Shown here piece by piece: positions 8,738-18,146 of a stretch of DNA of 64,000 nucleotides. Source of the DNA: Hyphomicrobiales bacterium (GTDB lineage Bacteria > Pseudomonadota > Alphaproteobacteria > Rhizobiales > Rhizobiaceae); the NCBI GenBank assembly GCA_900470805.1, contig UCCA01000007.1, positions 84,770 through 148,769 on the forward strand. Reading direction: 5' to 3'. Position 1 is the first letter of the stretch. Every line of letters starts with the position of its first letter. Under the pieces are notes generated by a model, which saw only the letters and a program-made list of their open reading frames with translations, was not told where the DNA came from and did no database searches. A program made the position numbers and the translations under genes.

Positions 8738-9487
8738 TTGGAAAACGCGACCCGCAAGCCAACCGTCGTACTCGTGCATGGTGCCTTCGCGGAGTCTGCC
8801 AGTTGGAATGGCGTCATCGTAGAGCTACAGAAGCGCGGCTATGTGACCATCGCAACGCCAAATCCTCTCAGATCCGTTGAAGGCGACGCCGCCACCGTTT
8901 CCCGGGTTGTTGCGGCCATCGACGGGCCGGTCGTTCTAGTTGGTCATTCATACGGCGGGCAGGTAATAAGCAATGTGAAAGACAGCGGCAACATCAAAGC
9001 GCTCGTCTACGTCGCTGCATTCGCGCCAGACGAAGGTGAGAGCGGCGCCGCGTTGGCCGGTAAGTACCCGGGCAGCACGTTAGAACAGGCTCTCGCGCAG
9101 CCGATCCCGCTTGAGGGTGGCGATGTGGATCTGTGGATTCGGCATGACAAGTTTCACGCGCAGTTCGCGGCCGATATGAGCCAATCCGAGGCGGCACTCA
9201 TGGCCGCGACCCAGAGGCATGCTGCTGGCGGCGCGTTGAACGGCCCCTCTGGCGAGCCACTATGGAAGGCGGTGCCGTCCTACTTCATCTACGGCGACGC
9301 CGATGTTTGCCTACCGCCCCAAGGATTGGGTTGGATGGCAGATCGAGCAGACTCGCGGAAAACGGTCGTGATACCTGGCGCCTCTCACGTTGTCATGGCA
9401 TCCAATCCTCTAGCGGTTGCAAACCTCATCGACGAAGCGGCTCAATCCGCCGACGTCCTCATGCACATCGAGGGCATTCAGCCCTAA
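8738..9487 (+). CDS. alpha/beta-fold hydrolase
   Basis: The 249-residue protein has VVLVHGAFAESASWNGVI, the nucleophile elbow GHSYGG (Ser71), an acidic residue in GDADVCLPP and a C-terminal histidine in PGASHVVM, which together give the catalytic triad. It resembles small esterases of the salicylate esterase/EstC type. The start is TTG at 8738 with AAAGGA upstream; no ATG fits. It is last in the OsmC operon (57-bp gap). Confidence 0.82.
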   Translation: MENATRKPTVVLVHGAFAESASWNGVIVELQKRGYVTIATPNPLRSVEGDAATVSRVVAAIDGPVVLVGHSYGGQVISNVKDSGNIKALVYVAAFAPDEGESGAALAGKYPGSTLEQALAQPIPLEGGDVDLWIRHDKFHAQFAADMSQSEAALMAATQRHAAGGALNGPSGEPLWKAVPSYFIYGDADVCLPPQGLGWMADRADSRKTVVIPGASHVVMASNPLAVANLIDEAAQSADVLMHIEGIQP

Positions 9488-9572
9488 AGGGCTACTCGGT
9501 GCCCCTGGGCCAGACGTAAGACAGCACTTGACGCCCTAATCGTCTGCGTGAGTGCAATAACACCTGAGTATT

Positions 9573-9589
9573 ACTTCATTTTTTGAAGC
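9573..9589 (+). promoter_or_regulatory. 17-bp inverted-repeat operator, aldehyde dehydrogenase operon
   Basis: ACTTCATTTTTTGAAGC lies 62 bp before the IorA-type start. TTGAAG at its right arm may double as a -35 box; no clear TTGACA precedes the repeat here. Confidence 0.68.
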
Positions 9590-9651
9590 GCCTTCGTATT
9601 CTGCGAACCTAATAGGCTTGCGCGACCTTTCCCAATTAGAAGGCAATTTCA

Positions 9652-10104
9652 ATGCGATCGATCAAGGTCAACGGCCAGGCAGTGGATGTTGATGCCCCAA
9701 ATGACATGCCGCTCCTGTGGGTCATTAGGGATCTTTTGGGAATGACCGGCACGAAATATGGTTGCGGTATTGCGCAGTGCGGCGCATGTACGGTCCATAT
9801 TGACGGACGCGCGGTCAGATCCTGCGTCATGCCGGTCTCCGCCGTGGGCGACCGCAATGTGACCACCATCGAGGCCGTTGGAATGACGGACTCCGGACGT
9901 CGCGTCCAGGCTGCGTGGCTCCAAGAAGAAGTTGCGCAATGCGGATACTGTCAGTCCGGGCAGATCATGTCCGCCGCTGCCCTCCTCTCACATGTGCCAA
10001 GTCCCTCTGATTCCGAGATTGATGCCGCCATGTCCGGCAACATCTGTCGATGCGCGACCTACGAGCGAATTCGACGCGCGATAAAAGAGGCTGTGACCCT
10101 ATGA
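9652..10104 (+). CDS. (2Fe-2S) small subunit of a molybdenum oxidoreductase (IorA-type)
   Basis: The 150-residue protein carries two [2Fe-2S] clusters: a plant-ferredoxin-type set (CGIAQCGAC, then C in VRSC) and the CGYCQSG plus CRCATY set near the molybdopterin. This is typical of isoquinoline 1-oxidoreductase alpha or membrane-associated aldehyde dehydrogenase small subunits, which pass electrons from molybdenum to cytochrome c. AGAAGG lies 9 bases before the ATG. Its stop overlaps the start of the large subunit (ATGA), indicating translational coupling. Confidence 0.92.
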   Translation: MRSIKVNGQAVDVDAPNDMPLLWVIRDLLGMTGTKYGCGIAQCGACTVHIDGRAVRSCVMPVSAVGDRNVTTIEAVGMTDSGRRVQAAWLQEEVAQCGYCQSGQIMSAAALLSHVPSPSDSEIDAAMSGNICRCATYERIRRAIKEAVTL

Positions 10105-12386
10105 ACACGGCAACATCCGACATATCGCGTCGCTCACTCCTCAAGGGCGCACTGATCCTGGGCTTTGCTTTGCCCGTCGCTTCGAAACTCAAAGCGGCGA
10201 ACCTCGCGCCAGGCGCCGCTTCAGTCTCCCCAGACGGCAAAGTGCTTATGCCGAGCGGCTTCATCAGCATAGGCGCAGACGGAATTGTTTTCATCATCCC
10301 GAACGTCGAGATGGGCCAAGGCATCTATACCGCCGAAGCCATGCTCATCGCCGAGGAACTTGAGATCGGCTTTGGTCAGTTTACCGTGGTTCCGGCGCCT
10401 CCAAATCCGGAACTCTACGCTACGCCCTTGCTGCATTTTCAGGGAACCGGCGGCTCGACCTCGATAAGAAGCTGGTGGGAGCCGCTGCGAAAAGCCGGAG
10501 CCACTGCTCGAATGATGCTGGTCACAGCTGCAGCCAATCGTTGGAACGTAGATCCTGGCAGCTGTCTCGCGGCGGACGGACGGGTTTCGCACCCCGATAC
10601 CGGGCGCTCTCTCGCATATGCCGTGATCGCCGCCGAGGCAGCGGCGTTGCCGCCTCCAACCGACGTTCCCCTGAAAGACCCTGCGGATTTCAAACTCATA
10701 GGCAAGTCGGCGAAACGTATCGACATGCCAGGGAAGGTAGACGGCTCCGCAATCTTCGGCCTAGACGTTCGCGTTCCCGGGATGAAGGTTGCAAGCGTTA
10801 TAGCCTCACCGGTGTTCGGGGGCCGTCTCCGATCCGTCGATGACTCAGACGCACTGAAGGTCCCCGGGTTTGTCGAGGTTATCAAGATCGACAATGCGAT
10901 AGCAGCGGTTGCAGATAATACTTGGGCAGCTCAGCGATCCGCAGCAGCGCTCAAGATCGAATGGGACGACGGAGACAACATCAACGTCTCAACTGCCTCC
11001 ATTCGAGACGAACTGGTCACTGCGTCCAAGGACGGAACGCCCATCGTAGCGCTGAACCAGGAAGGCGCGATCGAGGGGCTTTCGAAGGGCACGAAACGTC
11101 TGGACGCGACCTATGAGCTTCCCTTTCTGGCGCATGCCACGATGGAGCCCATCAACACGATTGTCCACGTCCAGCCGGACGGTTGCGACATCTGGTGCGG
11201 AACACAGGTCCCAGCGACGGCCGTGATGCTTGCTGCGCAGATCACTGGCCTGCCCCAGGACAAAGTTCGGATGCACAATCAGCTGATTGGTGGCGGGTTT
11301 GGCCGTCGCCTGGAAGCGGATTCCATCGCGCAAGCCACCCAATTCGCAAAGCAAGTTTCCTACCCGCTGCAGGTCGTGTGGACCCGTGAAGAGGACATCC
11401 GGCAGGACTATTTCCGGCCCGCCTACCACGATCATGTATCGGCAACACTTGGGGCCGGTGACCTCCCAATCGCCATGTGGCACAGAACAACCGGTGGCTC
11501 TGTCCTCGCGCGGTTCGCGCCTGCGGCGATGGGGCCTGATGGGTTGGACAGCGACGTCGTCGAAGGTTCGGTTGAGATCCCGTACGATATCCCGAAGCGG
11601 CGAGTAGACTGGGTGCGCCACGACCCTCCCAAAGGTCTGCCGTTCTCATGGTGGCGCGGTGTTGGGCCAGCTCACAACGTGTTCGTCATCGAGACTTTCA
11701 TCGACGAGCTTGCCCACAAGGCTGGGCAAGACCCTATCGAATATCGCGCGAAGATGCTCGCCCATAACCCTCGTGCCCTTGCCGTACTGAACCTCGCTGC
11801 AAAAGCGTCGGATTGGGCAACTCCCCTGCCCGCGCGTCACGGACGAGGTGTTAGCCTTCACCAGGCATTCGGAAGTTTCTGTGCGCTTGTCGTTGAAGTG
11901 GCCGTCTGGCCTGAAGGAACAATCAAGTTGATCAAGGCCACCGCCGCCATCGACTGCGGCTACACCGTCAATCCGGATACTGTCGCGGCGCAGATTGAGG
12001 GCGGCACCTTATTCGGGCTCTCCGCAGCGCTATTCAGCGGAATTGAGTTCGAAGGTGGGAAGACGGTCCAAAGCAATTTCCATGACTACCGGATACTCCG
12101 GATCGACGAAGCGCCGCGAATGTCCGTCCACCATATTCAAAGCGCGGAAAACCCGGGCGGTATCGGCGAGGTCGGAACAGCGTCAGCCTTCCCGGCCCTT
12201 GGAAACGCGTTGTTTGCAGCGACGGGCGTCCGCCTGCGATCGACACCGTTCGACCATACGAAGCTGGTGTCTGAAGCATCCGACAAGCCGGTCCTCACCA
12301 GCCTGGCCCCGACAGTAGGTATCTCGCTTGCGTTGGGGACGCTTGCAAAAATGACGGGCGTCGCCAGGTCGGGAGGTGCCGAATGA
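10101..12386 (+). CDS. molybdopterin-binding large subunit (IorB-type), Tat-exported
   Basis: The 761-residue subunit starts with a Tat signal (SRRSLLKG, twin Arg at 10-11, then a hydrophobic run), so the folded complex is exported to the periplasm. Later segments follow the xanthine-dehydrogenase-superfamily pattern, including [12 protein letters not shown] in the middle and [16 protein letters not shown] near the C-terminus with the conserved active-site glutamate. With the 2Fe-2S subunit and cytochrome it should oxidise aldehydes or N-heterocycles and feed electrons to the respiratory chain. There is no FAD subunit, as expected for IorAB/AdhABC-type enzymes. It overlaps both neighbours by 4 bp. 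Confidence 0.9.
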   Translation: MNTATSDISRRSLLKGALILGFALPVASKLKAANLAPGAASVSPDGKVLMPSGFISIGADGIVFIIPNVEMGQGIYTAEAMLIAEELEIGFGQFTVVPAPPNPELYATPLLHFQGTGGSTSIRSWWEPLRKAGATARMMLVTAAANRWNVDPGSCLAADGRVSHPDTGRSLAYAVIAAEAAALPPPTDVPLKDPADFKLIGKSAKRIDMPGKVDGSAIFGLDVRVPGMKVASVIASPVFGGRLRSVDDSDALKVPGFVEVIKIDNAIAAVADNTWAAQRSAAALKIEWDDGDNINVSTASIRDELVTASKDGTPIVALNQEGAIEGLSKGTKRLDATYELPFLAHATMEPINTIVHVQPDGCDIWCGTQVPATAVMLAAQITGLPQDKVRMHNQLIGGGFGRRLEADSIAQATQFAKQVSYPLQVVWTREEDIRQDYFRPAYHDHVSATLGAGDLPIAMWHRTTGGSVLARFAPAAMGPDGLDSDVVEGSVEIPYDIPKRRVDWVRHDPPKGLPFSWWRGVGPAHNVFVIETFIDELAHKAGQDPIEYRAKMLAHNPRALAVLNLAAKASDWATPLPARHGRGVSLHQAFGSFCALVVEVAVWPEGTIKLIKATAAIDCGYTVNPDTVAAQIEGGTLFGLSAALFSGIEFEGGKTVQSNFHDYRILRIDEAPRMSVHHIQSAENPGGIGEVGTASAFPALGNALFAATGVRLRSTPFDHTKLVSEASDKPVLTSLAPTVGISLALGTLAKMTGVARSGGAE

Positions 12387-13753
12387 AGCCGCTAGCTTTG
12401 GCAGCCTCTGCGCTGGTCGCAAGTCTCTGTCTCATCGGCCCAGCTGCGGCGCAGACTTCAACTAACGCAGATTTAATCAAGCGCGGGGAATACCTGACCC
12501 GCGCGGCGGATTGCGAGGCCTGCCACACCGTCGAAGGCGGCAAGCCTTACATTGGTGGCCGTCCGTTCACGCTTCCCTTTGGCGTCATCTACTCTCCGAA
12601 CATCACCCCGGACGTCAAAACCGGTATTGGTGGCTGGTCTGACGATGAATTCGTTCGTGCGCTGCATCAAGGCATCGGCAAAGAAGGCGAACACCTCTAC
12701 CCAGCGTTTCCGTACGCCTCGTACACCGGTCTGAGCCGGGGAGATGCGCTTGCGATCAAAGCTTACCTCTTCAGCCTTCCACCGGTTGAGCAGGAGACCA
12801 AAGAAAACACACTAGCCTTCCCGTTCAACCAACGCTGGGGAATGGCGTTCTGGAACGTTGTAAACTTGGTCGACAAGCGATTCTCGCCAGACCCCAAGCA
12901 AAGTGACGACTGGAACCGGGGCAACTATCTCGCAAATGCGCTGGGTCACTGCGGCGAATGCCATACACCGCGCACCCTTTCCTTTGGTTTGAACACCAGT
13001 CGTGGCTTCGCGGGCGCGGAGATCGAGGGGTGGCGGGCATACAATCTAACCTCTGATAAGGACCGTGGGTTGGGCAGCTGGACGGATGCCCAGCTCGAAT
13101 CCTACTTGTCCACCGGGCACGCTGAGGGCCGAGGAGCAGCTGCGGGGCCTATGGAGGAAGTCGTCAGGCTGAGTTTGAGCCACCTGACCCAGCCCGACAT
13201 CCACGCTCTCGCAGTCTATCTCCGGTCCATCCCGCCTCAGTCGGCCGAACATGATCCGATCGTGAATACGGACCCACCAGCACTGCGAGAAGCTGCCTAC
13301 GTTCCGGGCGGTCCCAATACGCTCGGTCGGACTGTATTCGAAGGCTCCTGCGCAAGCTGCCACGGGTGGGACGGCACAGGGATGCAGACACCGCATGCGG
13401 ATCTCAAGGGAAGCGGAGCGGTAAACGATCTCCAGGCGATGAACCTGATACAGGTCGTCTTGAACGGGGCCTCGGCAAATACTGCGTCCGGACAAATGAG
13501 GATGCCTGCGTTTGGGAAGTCTCTGAGCGATGCTGAGATCGCCGCTGTTGCGAGCTACGCAGTCGATCGCTTTGGGGGGCAGAAAGCTTCGGTTACATCA
13601 GATGACGTGCGCAAGGCTAGGCTTGGCGCCGCTGCACTCGACCTCAAACCATACATCAATGCGGCAATTGTGCTGGCGATTGTATTGTTCCTCGTAGTGA
13701 TCGCGCTTGTCCCGGTCTGGTTTGGCCGCAAAAGAGTGCAAATCCACAGCTGA
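12383..13753 (+). CDS. triheme cytochrome c subunit, membrane anchored
   Basis: The 456-residue protein has an N-terminal signal peptide ([19 protein letters not shown]), three CxxCH heme sites (CEACH at 44-48, CGECH, CASCH) and a C-terminal membrane helix (about 425-448) ending in basic residues. It is the electron-transfer partner of the IorAB-type dehydrogenase, facing the periplasm and passing electrons to quinone or oxidase. Its start overlaps the large-subunit stop by 4 bp. It ends the operon whose operator is at 9573; 130 bp then separate it from the defence-like pair. Confidence 0.92.
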   Translation: MKPLALAASALVASLCLIGPAAAQTSTNADLIKRGEYLTRAADCEACHTVEGGKPYIGGRPFTLPFGVIYSPNITPDVKTGIGGWSDDEFVRALHQGIGKEGEHLYPAFPYASYTGLSRGDALAIKAYLFSLPPVEQETKENTLAFPFNQRWGMAFWNVVNLVDKRFSPDPKQSDDWNRGNYLANALGHCGECHTPRTLSFGLNTSRGFAGAEIEGWRAYNLTSDKDRGLGSWTDAQLESYLSTGHAEGRGAAAGPMEEVVRLSLSHLTQPDIHALAVYLRSIPPQSAEHDPIVNTDPPALREAAYVPGGPNTLGRTVFEGSCASCHGWDGTGMQTPHADLKGSGAVNDLQAMNLIQVVLNGASANTASGQMRMPAFGKSLSDAEIAAVASYAVDRFGGQKASVTSDDVRKARLGAAALDLKPYINAAIVLAIVLFLVVIALVPVWFGRKRVQIHS

Positions 13754-13883
13754 ACAAACGGAGCATTCTGGGCACAGACAATGGCGACGGCGCATTGAAT
13801 GTTTTCAACTTTGAGGTTTAAATGCGCCAGCTTTGGCTTCCTAGAAAGTCTGGCAAAACTTAGGTAGCTCGAAGGAAATTAGC

Positions 13884-15419
13884 TTGCAATTTACACTCGT
13901 CCCTCGAAATCAACGAGTCCCGGCCCAAGGGATCGATCATGCTTACCTGTGGATCGATCATTGGAATGACTATCGGTTCGTTACCATGTTCAACATCACG
14001 CTTTTTGACGAGTTCGGTCAAATACATGAACTTGGCGATACAAAGATTGGCTTCGTGGGGCAAACCACTGCGACCGATACGTATGCGACCTTGCGGACAA
14101 CATTTCCAGGCTTGGGCGACCAGTATTTTTCCCTTGGAACCGACGTTGAATACTACCGGGCGCTTAGCAACGTCTCGCCATCCTGCCGTGTGAATTTTCT
14201 GCGGGGCCTTCGAGACATTGTCGATGACGAACAGGCAATGGGGCAAGCATCGGGACAAGAGGTGTTCAAGACCTCTCTGCTTCGTTATGTCAGCATTTCG
14301 GTCGTCACTGAACAGTACAAGCGTGTGCTTGGGGGCGACGCCCCCCTTACGAATTTTCGCTTCGATTATGTTCGCCCGCAGAGCGACCGTTTCGCCGAGA
14401 TCGCTCTCAATTTTGCTGTAACGGCTGGTTCGAAACCTAGTACAAATATTCATGCCATCATAGGACGCAATGGGGTAGGCAAAACCACTCTCTTGAACGA
14501 CATGATCAGCCTGATCATGCAAGGAACTGTGACTCTTGGGGGCTTCTCGACCACCGGCCCCTTTCAGATGACGACACCTCTCTCGCCAGTCTATTTTTCG
14601 AGCTTGGTCTCAGTCTCGTTTAGCGCCTTCGATCCCTTTACGCCCCCGCTCGAACAAACAGATCCGGAACGCGGGACGCGATATTCATATATCGGGCTCA
14701 AGGATCCGGCAGATCCGTTAGGAAAATTAAAGTCTCTGCAGGCTTTAAGGTCGGAATGCCTGAATAGCCTAAACGAGTGCTTCGCGGATACCAGGAAACG
14801 CGCCCGCTGGCTGAAAGCCATCAGGACGTTGGAATCCGACGACAACTTTGCTCAAATGGAACTGCCTACGCTGGCGGACTACAACGACACTGACAGACAG
14901 CGCACCGGGGAATGGCTCGTTTCGAACATGAGCGCTGGCCACGCACTGGTCCTTTTAACTGTTTCGAAGCTGGTGGCTCGGGTGGAGGAAAAGACACTTG
15001 TGTTGCTGGACGAGCCTGAGAGCCATCTGCATCCACCTCTTCTTTCCGCCTTTACGCGAGCACTTAGTGAGCTTCTGCATAATCGAAACGGAGTGGCAAT
15101 CGTTGCCACGCACTCGCCCGTTGTTCTGCAGGAGGTTCCCCGATCGTGCGTAACTGTTATTACGCGTGCTCGTTTGGCGCTATCCGCCCAACGCCCCACC
15201 ATTGAAACATTCGGTGAGAATGTGGGTGTCTTGACGCGTGAGGTCTTTGGATTGGAGGTCTCGAAATCGGGATTTCATTCCCTGCTTGAGATTGATTCCC
15301 TGCAAGGTAGCGACTACGAAGCGATCTTAGCCGAATATAGCGGCCAGCTCGGACAAGAAGCGCGAGGGATACTCCGCGCAATGCTTTCGACTCCAAAGTC
15401 GGATCTATCTCGTTCATGA
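13884..15419 (+). CDS. AAA/ABC-type ATPase of a Septu-like (PtuA-type) defence pair
   Basis: The 511-residue protein has Walker A GRNGVGKTT at 194-202, an ABC-like signature MSAGHALVLL, and Walker B LVLLDEPESHLHPP near residue 370, as in SMC/RecF/OLD-like ATPases. About 185 residues precede Walker A, unlike the short lead of typical PtuA; this N-terminal domain is unrecognised and may sense phage or bind the nuclease. The start is TTG at 13884 with GAAGGAAA upstream. Its stop overlaps the HNH gene start (ATGA), the usual layout of Septu PtuA-PtuB. It sits between metabolic operons and by eye is more AT-rich than its neighbours, consistent with transfer. Confidence 0.75.
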   Translation: MQFTLVPRNQRVPAQGIDHAYLWIDHWNDYRFVTMFNITLFDEFGQIHELGDTKIGFVGQTTATDTYATLRTTFPGLGDQYFSLGTDVEYYRALSNVSPSCRVNFLRGLRDIVDDEQAMGQASGQEVFKTSLLRYVSISVVTEQYKRVLGGDAPLTNFRFDYVRPQSDRFAEIALNFAVTAGSKPSTNIHAIIGRNGVGKTTLLNDMISLIMQGTVTLGGFSTTGPFQMTTPLSPVYFSSLVSVSFSAFDPFTPPLEQTDPERGTRYSYIGLKDPADPLGKLKSLQALRSECLNSLNECFADTRKRARWLKAIRTLESDDNFAQMELPTLADYNDTDRQRTGEWLVSNMSAGHALVLLTVSKLVARVEEKTLVLLDEPESHLHPPLLSAFTRALSELLHNRNGVAIVATHSPVVLQEVPRSCVTVITRARLALSAQRPTIETFGENVGVLTREVFGLEVSKSGFHSLLEIDSLQGSDYEAILAEYSGQLGQEARGILRAMLSTPKSDLSRS

Positions 15420-16285
15420 AGCAGCTATCTTTGCCGCCACAGGGCGCGGCCGATGTCTTTTTGAGCTGCGTAAATGCGGTTCCCGATCAAGTCACTCGCG
15501 CCAACTATATCGCCAACCATGGTCATATCGTGCAGTCGATAAGTGCATACTCCGCCGCGTCGGCCTCAAAATCATGGTATGGCCTACCGAGGGCGGCTTG
15601 GGGTCAAGCGGACGCCATCGTCGTTGGTTCCCTTTCCAAAGGCAATCTCACCGATCTTTACACCAGTTACATGGTGCCAAGCACTATGCCAGCCAGAGTG
15701 ACCTACGACGAAATTATGGTCGCAGCGAACGGTAAATGCCCCTTCTGCGGGGGGATCGGCCTTGTCTCTACCTTGGATCACTACCTGCCGAAGTCTGCGT
15801 TCCCTCTGTACTCAGTTCTTCCTGCCAACCTCGTGCCCTGCTGCAAGGATTGCAACACGGGAAAGAGCGGCACGTTTGGTCTTCAACGAGCCCAGCAGCC
15901 CCTTCATCCTTACCTCGACGATCCTAAGTTTTTCAATGAGCGATGGGTCCATGCACATGTCGAAAACACCAATCCGATAGGGCTGCAATTCATCTGTGCT
16001 CCCCCGCAGACGTGGCAACCAGTAGAGCGAGAACGTCTTCTCAGCCACTTCACCGACTATAATCTTGCGTATCGCTATGGCGTGCAGGCTGGCGCTGAGC
16101 TTGCGAAAGTCATCGACAGCCGGAAAGGCAGCTTGAAGAGCCTCTCACCAGCCTCTTTCCAAGCATATCTCGCGGAAAGTGCGATGAGCCCGGGGTTCGA
16201 CGTAAACGGTTGGAACCGGACTATGTATTATGCGCTCGCGAACACACCGTGGTTTTACAATGCGGATTTCGAGGGGCCTGTTTAG
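15416..16285 (+). CDS. HNH endonuclease of a Septu-like (PtuB-type) defence pair
   Basis: The 289-residue protein has a zinc-supported HNH domain: CPFC at 108-111, the DH pair at 121-122 (TLDHYLPK), an asparagine at 138, and a second knuckle CCKDCNTGK at 142-150. This is the arrangement of PtuB nucleases. The 100 residues before and 130 after the domain are not recognised. The expected role is DNA or RNA cleavage when the partner ATPase is triggered. It overlaps the ATPase gene by 4 bp. A GC-rich hairpin follows. Confidence 0.78.
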   Translation: MKQLSLPPQGAADVFLSCVNAVPDQVTRANYIANHGHIVQSISAYSAASASKSWYGLPRAAWGQADAIVVGSLSKGNLTDLYTSYMVPSTMPARVTYDEIMVAANGKCPFCGGIGLVSTLDHYLPKSAFPLYSVLPANLVPCCKDCNTGKSGTFGLQRAQQPLHPYLDDPKFFNERWVHAHVENTNPIGLQFICAPPQTWQPVERERLLSHFTDYNLAYRYGVQAGAELAKVIDSRKGSLKSLSPASFQAYLAESAMSPGFDVNGWNRTMYYALANTPWFYNADFEGPV

Positions 16286-16333
16286 TGTTGCTGTCACAAG
16301 CGTTCAGCGATGCCGACGGGCTGCACTTAAGAT

Positions 16334-16361
16334 GTAGGGCGGATTTTCTTGTCCGCCCTAC
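16334..16361. terminator. bidirectional hairpin between convergent genes (REP-like)
   Basis: GTAGGGCGGA (16334-16343) pairs perfectly with TCCGCCCTAC (16352-16361) over an 8-base T-rich loop. It lies between the HNH gene (ends 16285) and the convergent quinone oxidoreductase (ends 16368), so a shared terminator is likely. The sequence also resembles dispersed REP-type repeats. Confidence 0.6.
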
Positions 16362-16367
16362 GCACAA

Positions 16368-17357
16368 TCAGTTAGCCCACGGCTCAAGAACCATTTTCCC
16401 CGTCGTCTTGCGACCTTCAAGCAGCTTGTGAGCCTCAACCGCCTTAGCAAGCGGAAGCACGATCCCGACGGGGAGTTTCAATTTTCCGGCAGTTGCCAGT
16501 TTCACAAGCTCGGCTATTTCAGCCCTCACTAGCTCGGGCTTCCTGCGGAAGTACCCGCCGATATAGAAGCCGGTGATGGACTGGTTTTCGATAACGAGAG
16601 CCTGAGGGTCGACCTGAACCGCTTCGCCACTTGCCATTCCATATACGACCATCCTTCCGAAGGGTGCCAAGGCATCCAGAGCTTGGAATACTGTTTGCCC
16701 ACCTGCCACTTCCAAGATGATGTCGGCTCCCAAGCCACCGGTCATGTCCTTGACGACCTGCGCCCAGTTCGGATCGGTGTAGTCAACGGCTGCATCGGCG
16801 CCCAGATCAAGCGCGAATTGCCGCTTCTCCTCGCTGCTAGCTGCAGCGATGACCTTCCCTGCGCCGTATTCTTTCGCCAATTGGACTGCGAAGGATCCAA
16901 CACCGCCAGCTGCCGCCTCGATCAGAACGGTCTCGCCCTTCACGAACCTGCCGTTTTCCTTGATAGCAAATACTGCCGTAAGGCCCTGGATAACGAGCGT
17001 AGTGGCCTCAGCCGGTGAGATCCCTGCGGGAAGCGGCACAACCGTCTCGGCGGCGACAACGATGTACTGCGCGTAGCCGCCTTCTCTGCAGGTGACGTAT
17101 ACCGGAGTACCCACGGCAGGTTCGGAGACACCCTCGCCGAGAGCCTCGACCGTCCCGCCGATTTCGCCACCCAACGTAAATGGGACGGGAGAAGGCATCG
17201 GGTATGGATCACCTCGCCGTCTGAGGACGTCCGCGAAATTGACGCCGACCGCCTCTACCTTGATCAGCACCTGCCCAGGGCCGGGTGTCGGGTCGGGAAC
17301 GTCTTCGTAAATGAGAACTTCAGGGCCGCCTGTCTCGTGGAAGCGAACTGTTTTCAT
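16368..17357 (-). CDS. quinone oxidoreductase, medium-chain (zinc-free) dehydrogenase family
   Basis: The 329-residue protein begins MKTVRFHETGGPEVL and contains the MDR cofactor segment AAAGGVGSFAVQLAKEYGA, with no catalytic zinc cysteines. This matches NADPH:quinone reductase (Qor). It would reduce quinones or enones in the cytoplasm. The ATG at 17357 is preferred: GGAG stands 7 bases before it. It is last in the GST-MFS-SDR-Qor run, 88 bp after the SDR, with a small inverted repeat in between that may be a separate promoter. Related proteins are at 33316 and 40119. Confidence 0.87.
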   Translation of the reverse strand: MKTVRFHETGGPEVLIYEDVPDPTPGPGQVLIKVEAVGVNFADVLRRRGDPYPMPSPVPFTLGGEIGGTVEALGEGVSEPAVGTPVYVTCREGGYAQYIVVAAETVVPLPAGISPAEATTLVIQGLTAVFAIKENGRFVKGETVLIEAAAGGVGSFAVQLAKEYGAGKVIAAASSEEKRQFALDLGADAAVDYTDPNWAQVVKDMTGGLGADIILEVAGGQTVFQALDALAPFGRMVVYGMASGEAVQVDPQALVIENQSITGFYIGGYFRRKPELVRAEIAELVKLATAGKLKLPVGIVLPLAKAVEAHKLLEGRKTTGKMVLEPWAN

Positions 17358-17376
17358 AAAACTCTCCAATCTGATA

Positions 17377-17392
17377 CCTGATAATTGTCAGG
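17377..17392 (-). promoter_or_regulatory. short inverted repeat before the quinone oxidoreductase
   Basis: CCTGATAATTGTCAGG has 5-bp arms (CCTGA/TCAGG) around a 6-bp centre and lies 20 bp before the gene start. It could be an operator for a separate promoter, but only one copy was seen. Confidence 0.35.
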
Positions 17393-17445
17393 CATGAGGG
17401 TAAATGTGAACTGCTGTGGGTACAGACAAACCTATCGGGCCTGGG

Positions 17446-18135
17446 TCAGAACTTCTCGGCCCATGGGCGAAGGTCGACTTCTTGGGACCAGGCGTCACGA
17501 GGCTGCTTCAGGACATCTAAATACGTTTGAGCGATCGCATCAGGCGTAAGAAGTCCGTCACTCGTATCGCTGACACCGGACTTCCTTACGCCGCCGTCAA
17601 TGATGAAGTGAGCTACATGGATGCCTTTCGGACCGAGTTCCCGTGCCGCACTTTGGGCGAGCCCTCGCAATGCGAACTTGCCCATTGCGAACGCCGCTGA
17701 CTGCGGGAACCCCTTGATGGATGCCGAAGCGCCAGTCAGTAGGATTGCGCCGTGACCCTGCGGTACCATCCTTCGCGCGGCGTGATGAACCGCCAGGAAT
17801 CCGCCGAACGCCGTAATGTCGAGGGCGCGATGGACGTCGGAGGGATTGAGTTCGGCCAGGGGACCATGAGCCCTCGCACTGGCGTTGTAGACGACAATGT
17901 CCGGCGCTCCGAATGCCTCATCCACCTCGTCGAATAGTTGTTCAACCGAGAAAGCGTCCGCCGCATCGAGGACCGGAAATGCCTTCGCACCGGTCTCCTG
18001 TGCAAGATCGCTGAGCTTTTCGACGTTTCGAGCCGCCATAGCGACCTTAACACCAGCCTTTGTGAGAGATCGCGTTAGCGATGCACTGATCCCCGGCCCT
18101 GCACCGATAATAAGTGCGGTCTTGAAGTTGAGCAT
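17446..18135 (-). CDS. SDR-family protein lacking the catalytic tyrosine
   Basis: The 229-residue Rossmann protein has a glycine motif GAGPGIS (11-17) in place of TGxxxGIG, NAS in place of NAG, and FxxxK (F149, K153) where classical SDRs have YxxxK. The serine region LLTGASASIKG is present. The Tyr to Phe change argues against standard carbonyl reduction or for a different proton route; a non-catalytic or altered role is possible. AAAGGA precedes the ATG. It is 11 bp after the MFS gene in the same operon. Confidence 0.82.
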   Translation of the reverse strand: MLNFKTALIIGAGPGISASLTRSLTKAGVKVAMAARNVEKLSDLAQETGAKAFPVLDAADAFSVEQLFDEVDEAFGAPDIVVYNASARAHGPLAELNPSDVHRALDITAFGGFLAVHHAARRMVPQGHGAILLTGASASIKGFPQSAAFAMGKFALRGLAQSAARELGPKGIHVAHFIIDGGVRKSGVSDTSDGLLTPDAIAQTYLDVLKQPRDAWSQEVDLRPWAEKF

Positions 18136-18146
18136 GCCCAGTCCTT

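Noticed and set aside
13860-14522. 220-codon minus-strand frame opposite the ATPase
   Set aside because: It has no motif and is antisense to a protein with clear Walker motifs.
16334-16361. Hairpin as a transposon end or attachment site for the defence pair
   Set aside because: Only one copy was seen in the window and no second end flanks 13884; a terminator explains it.
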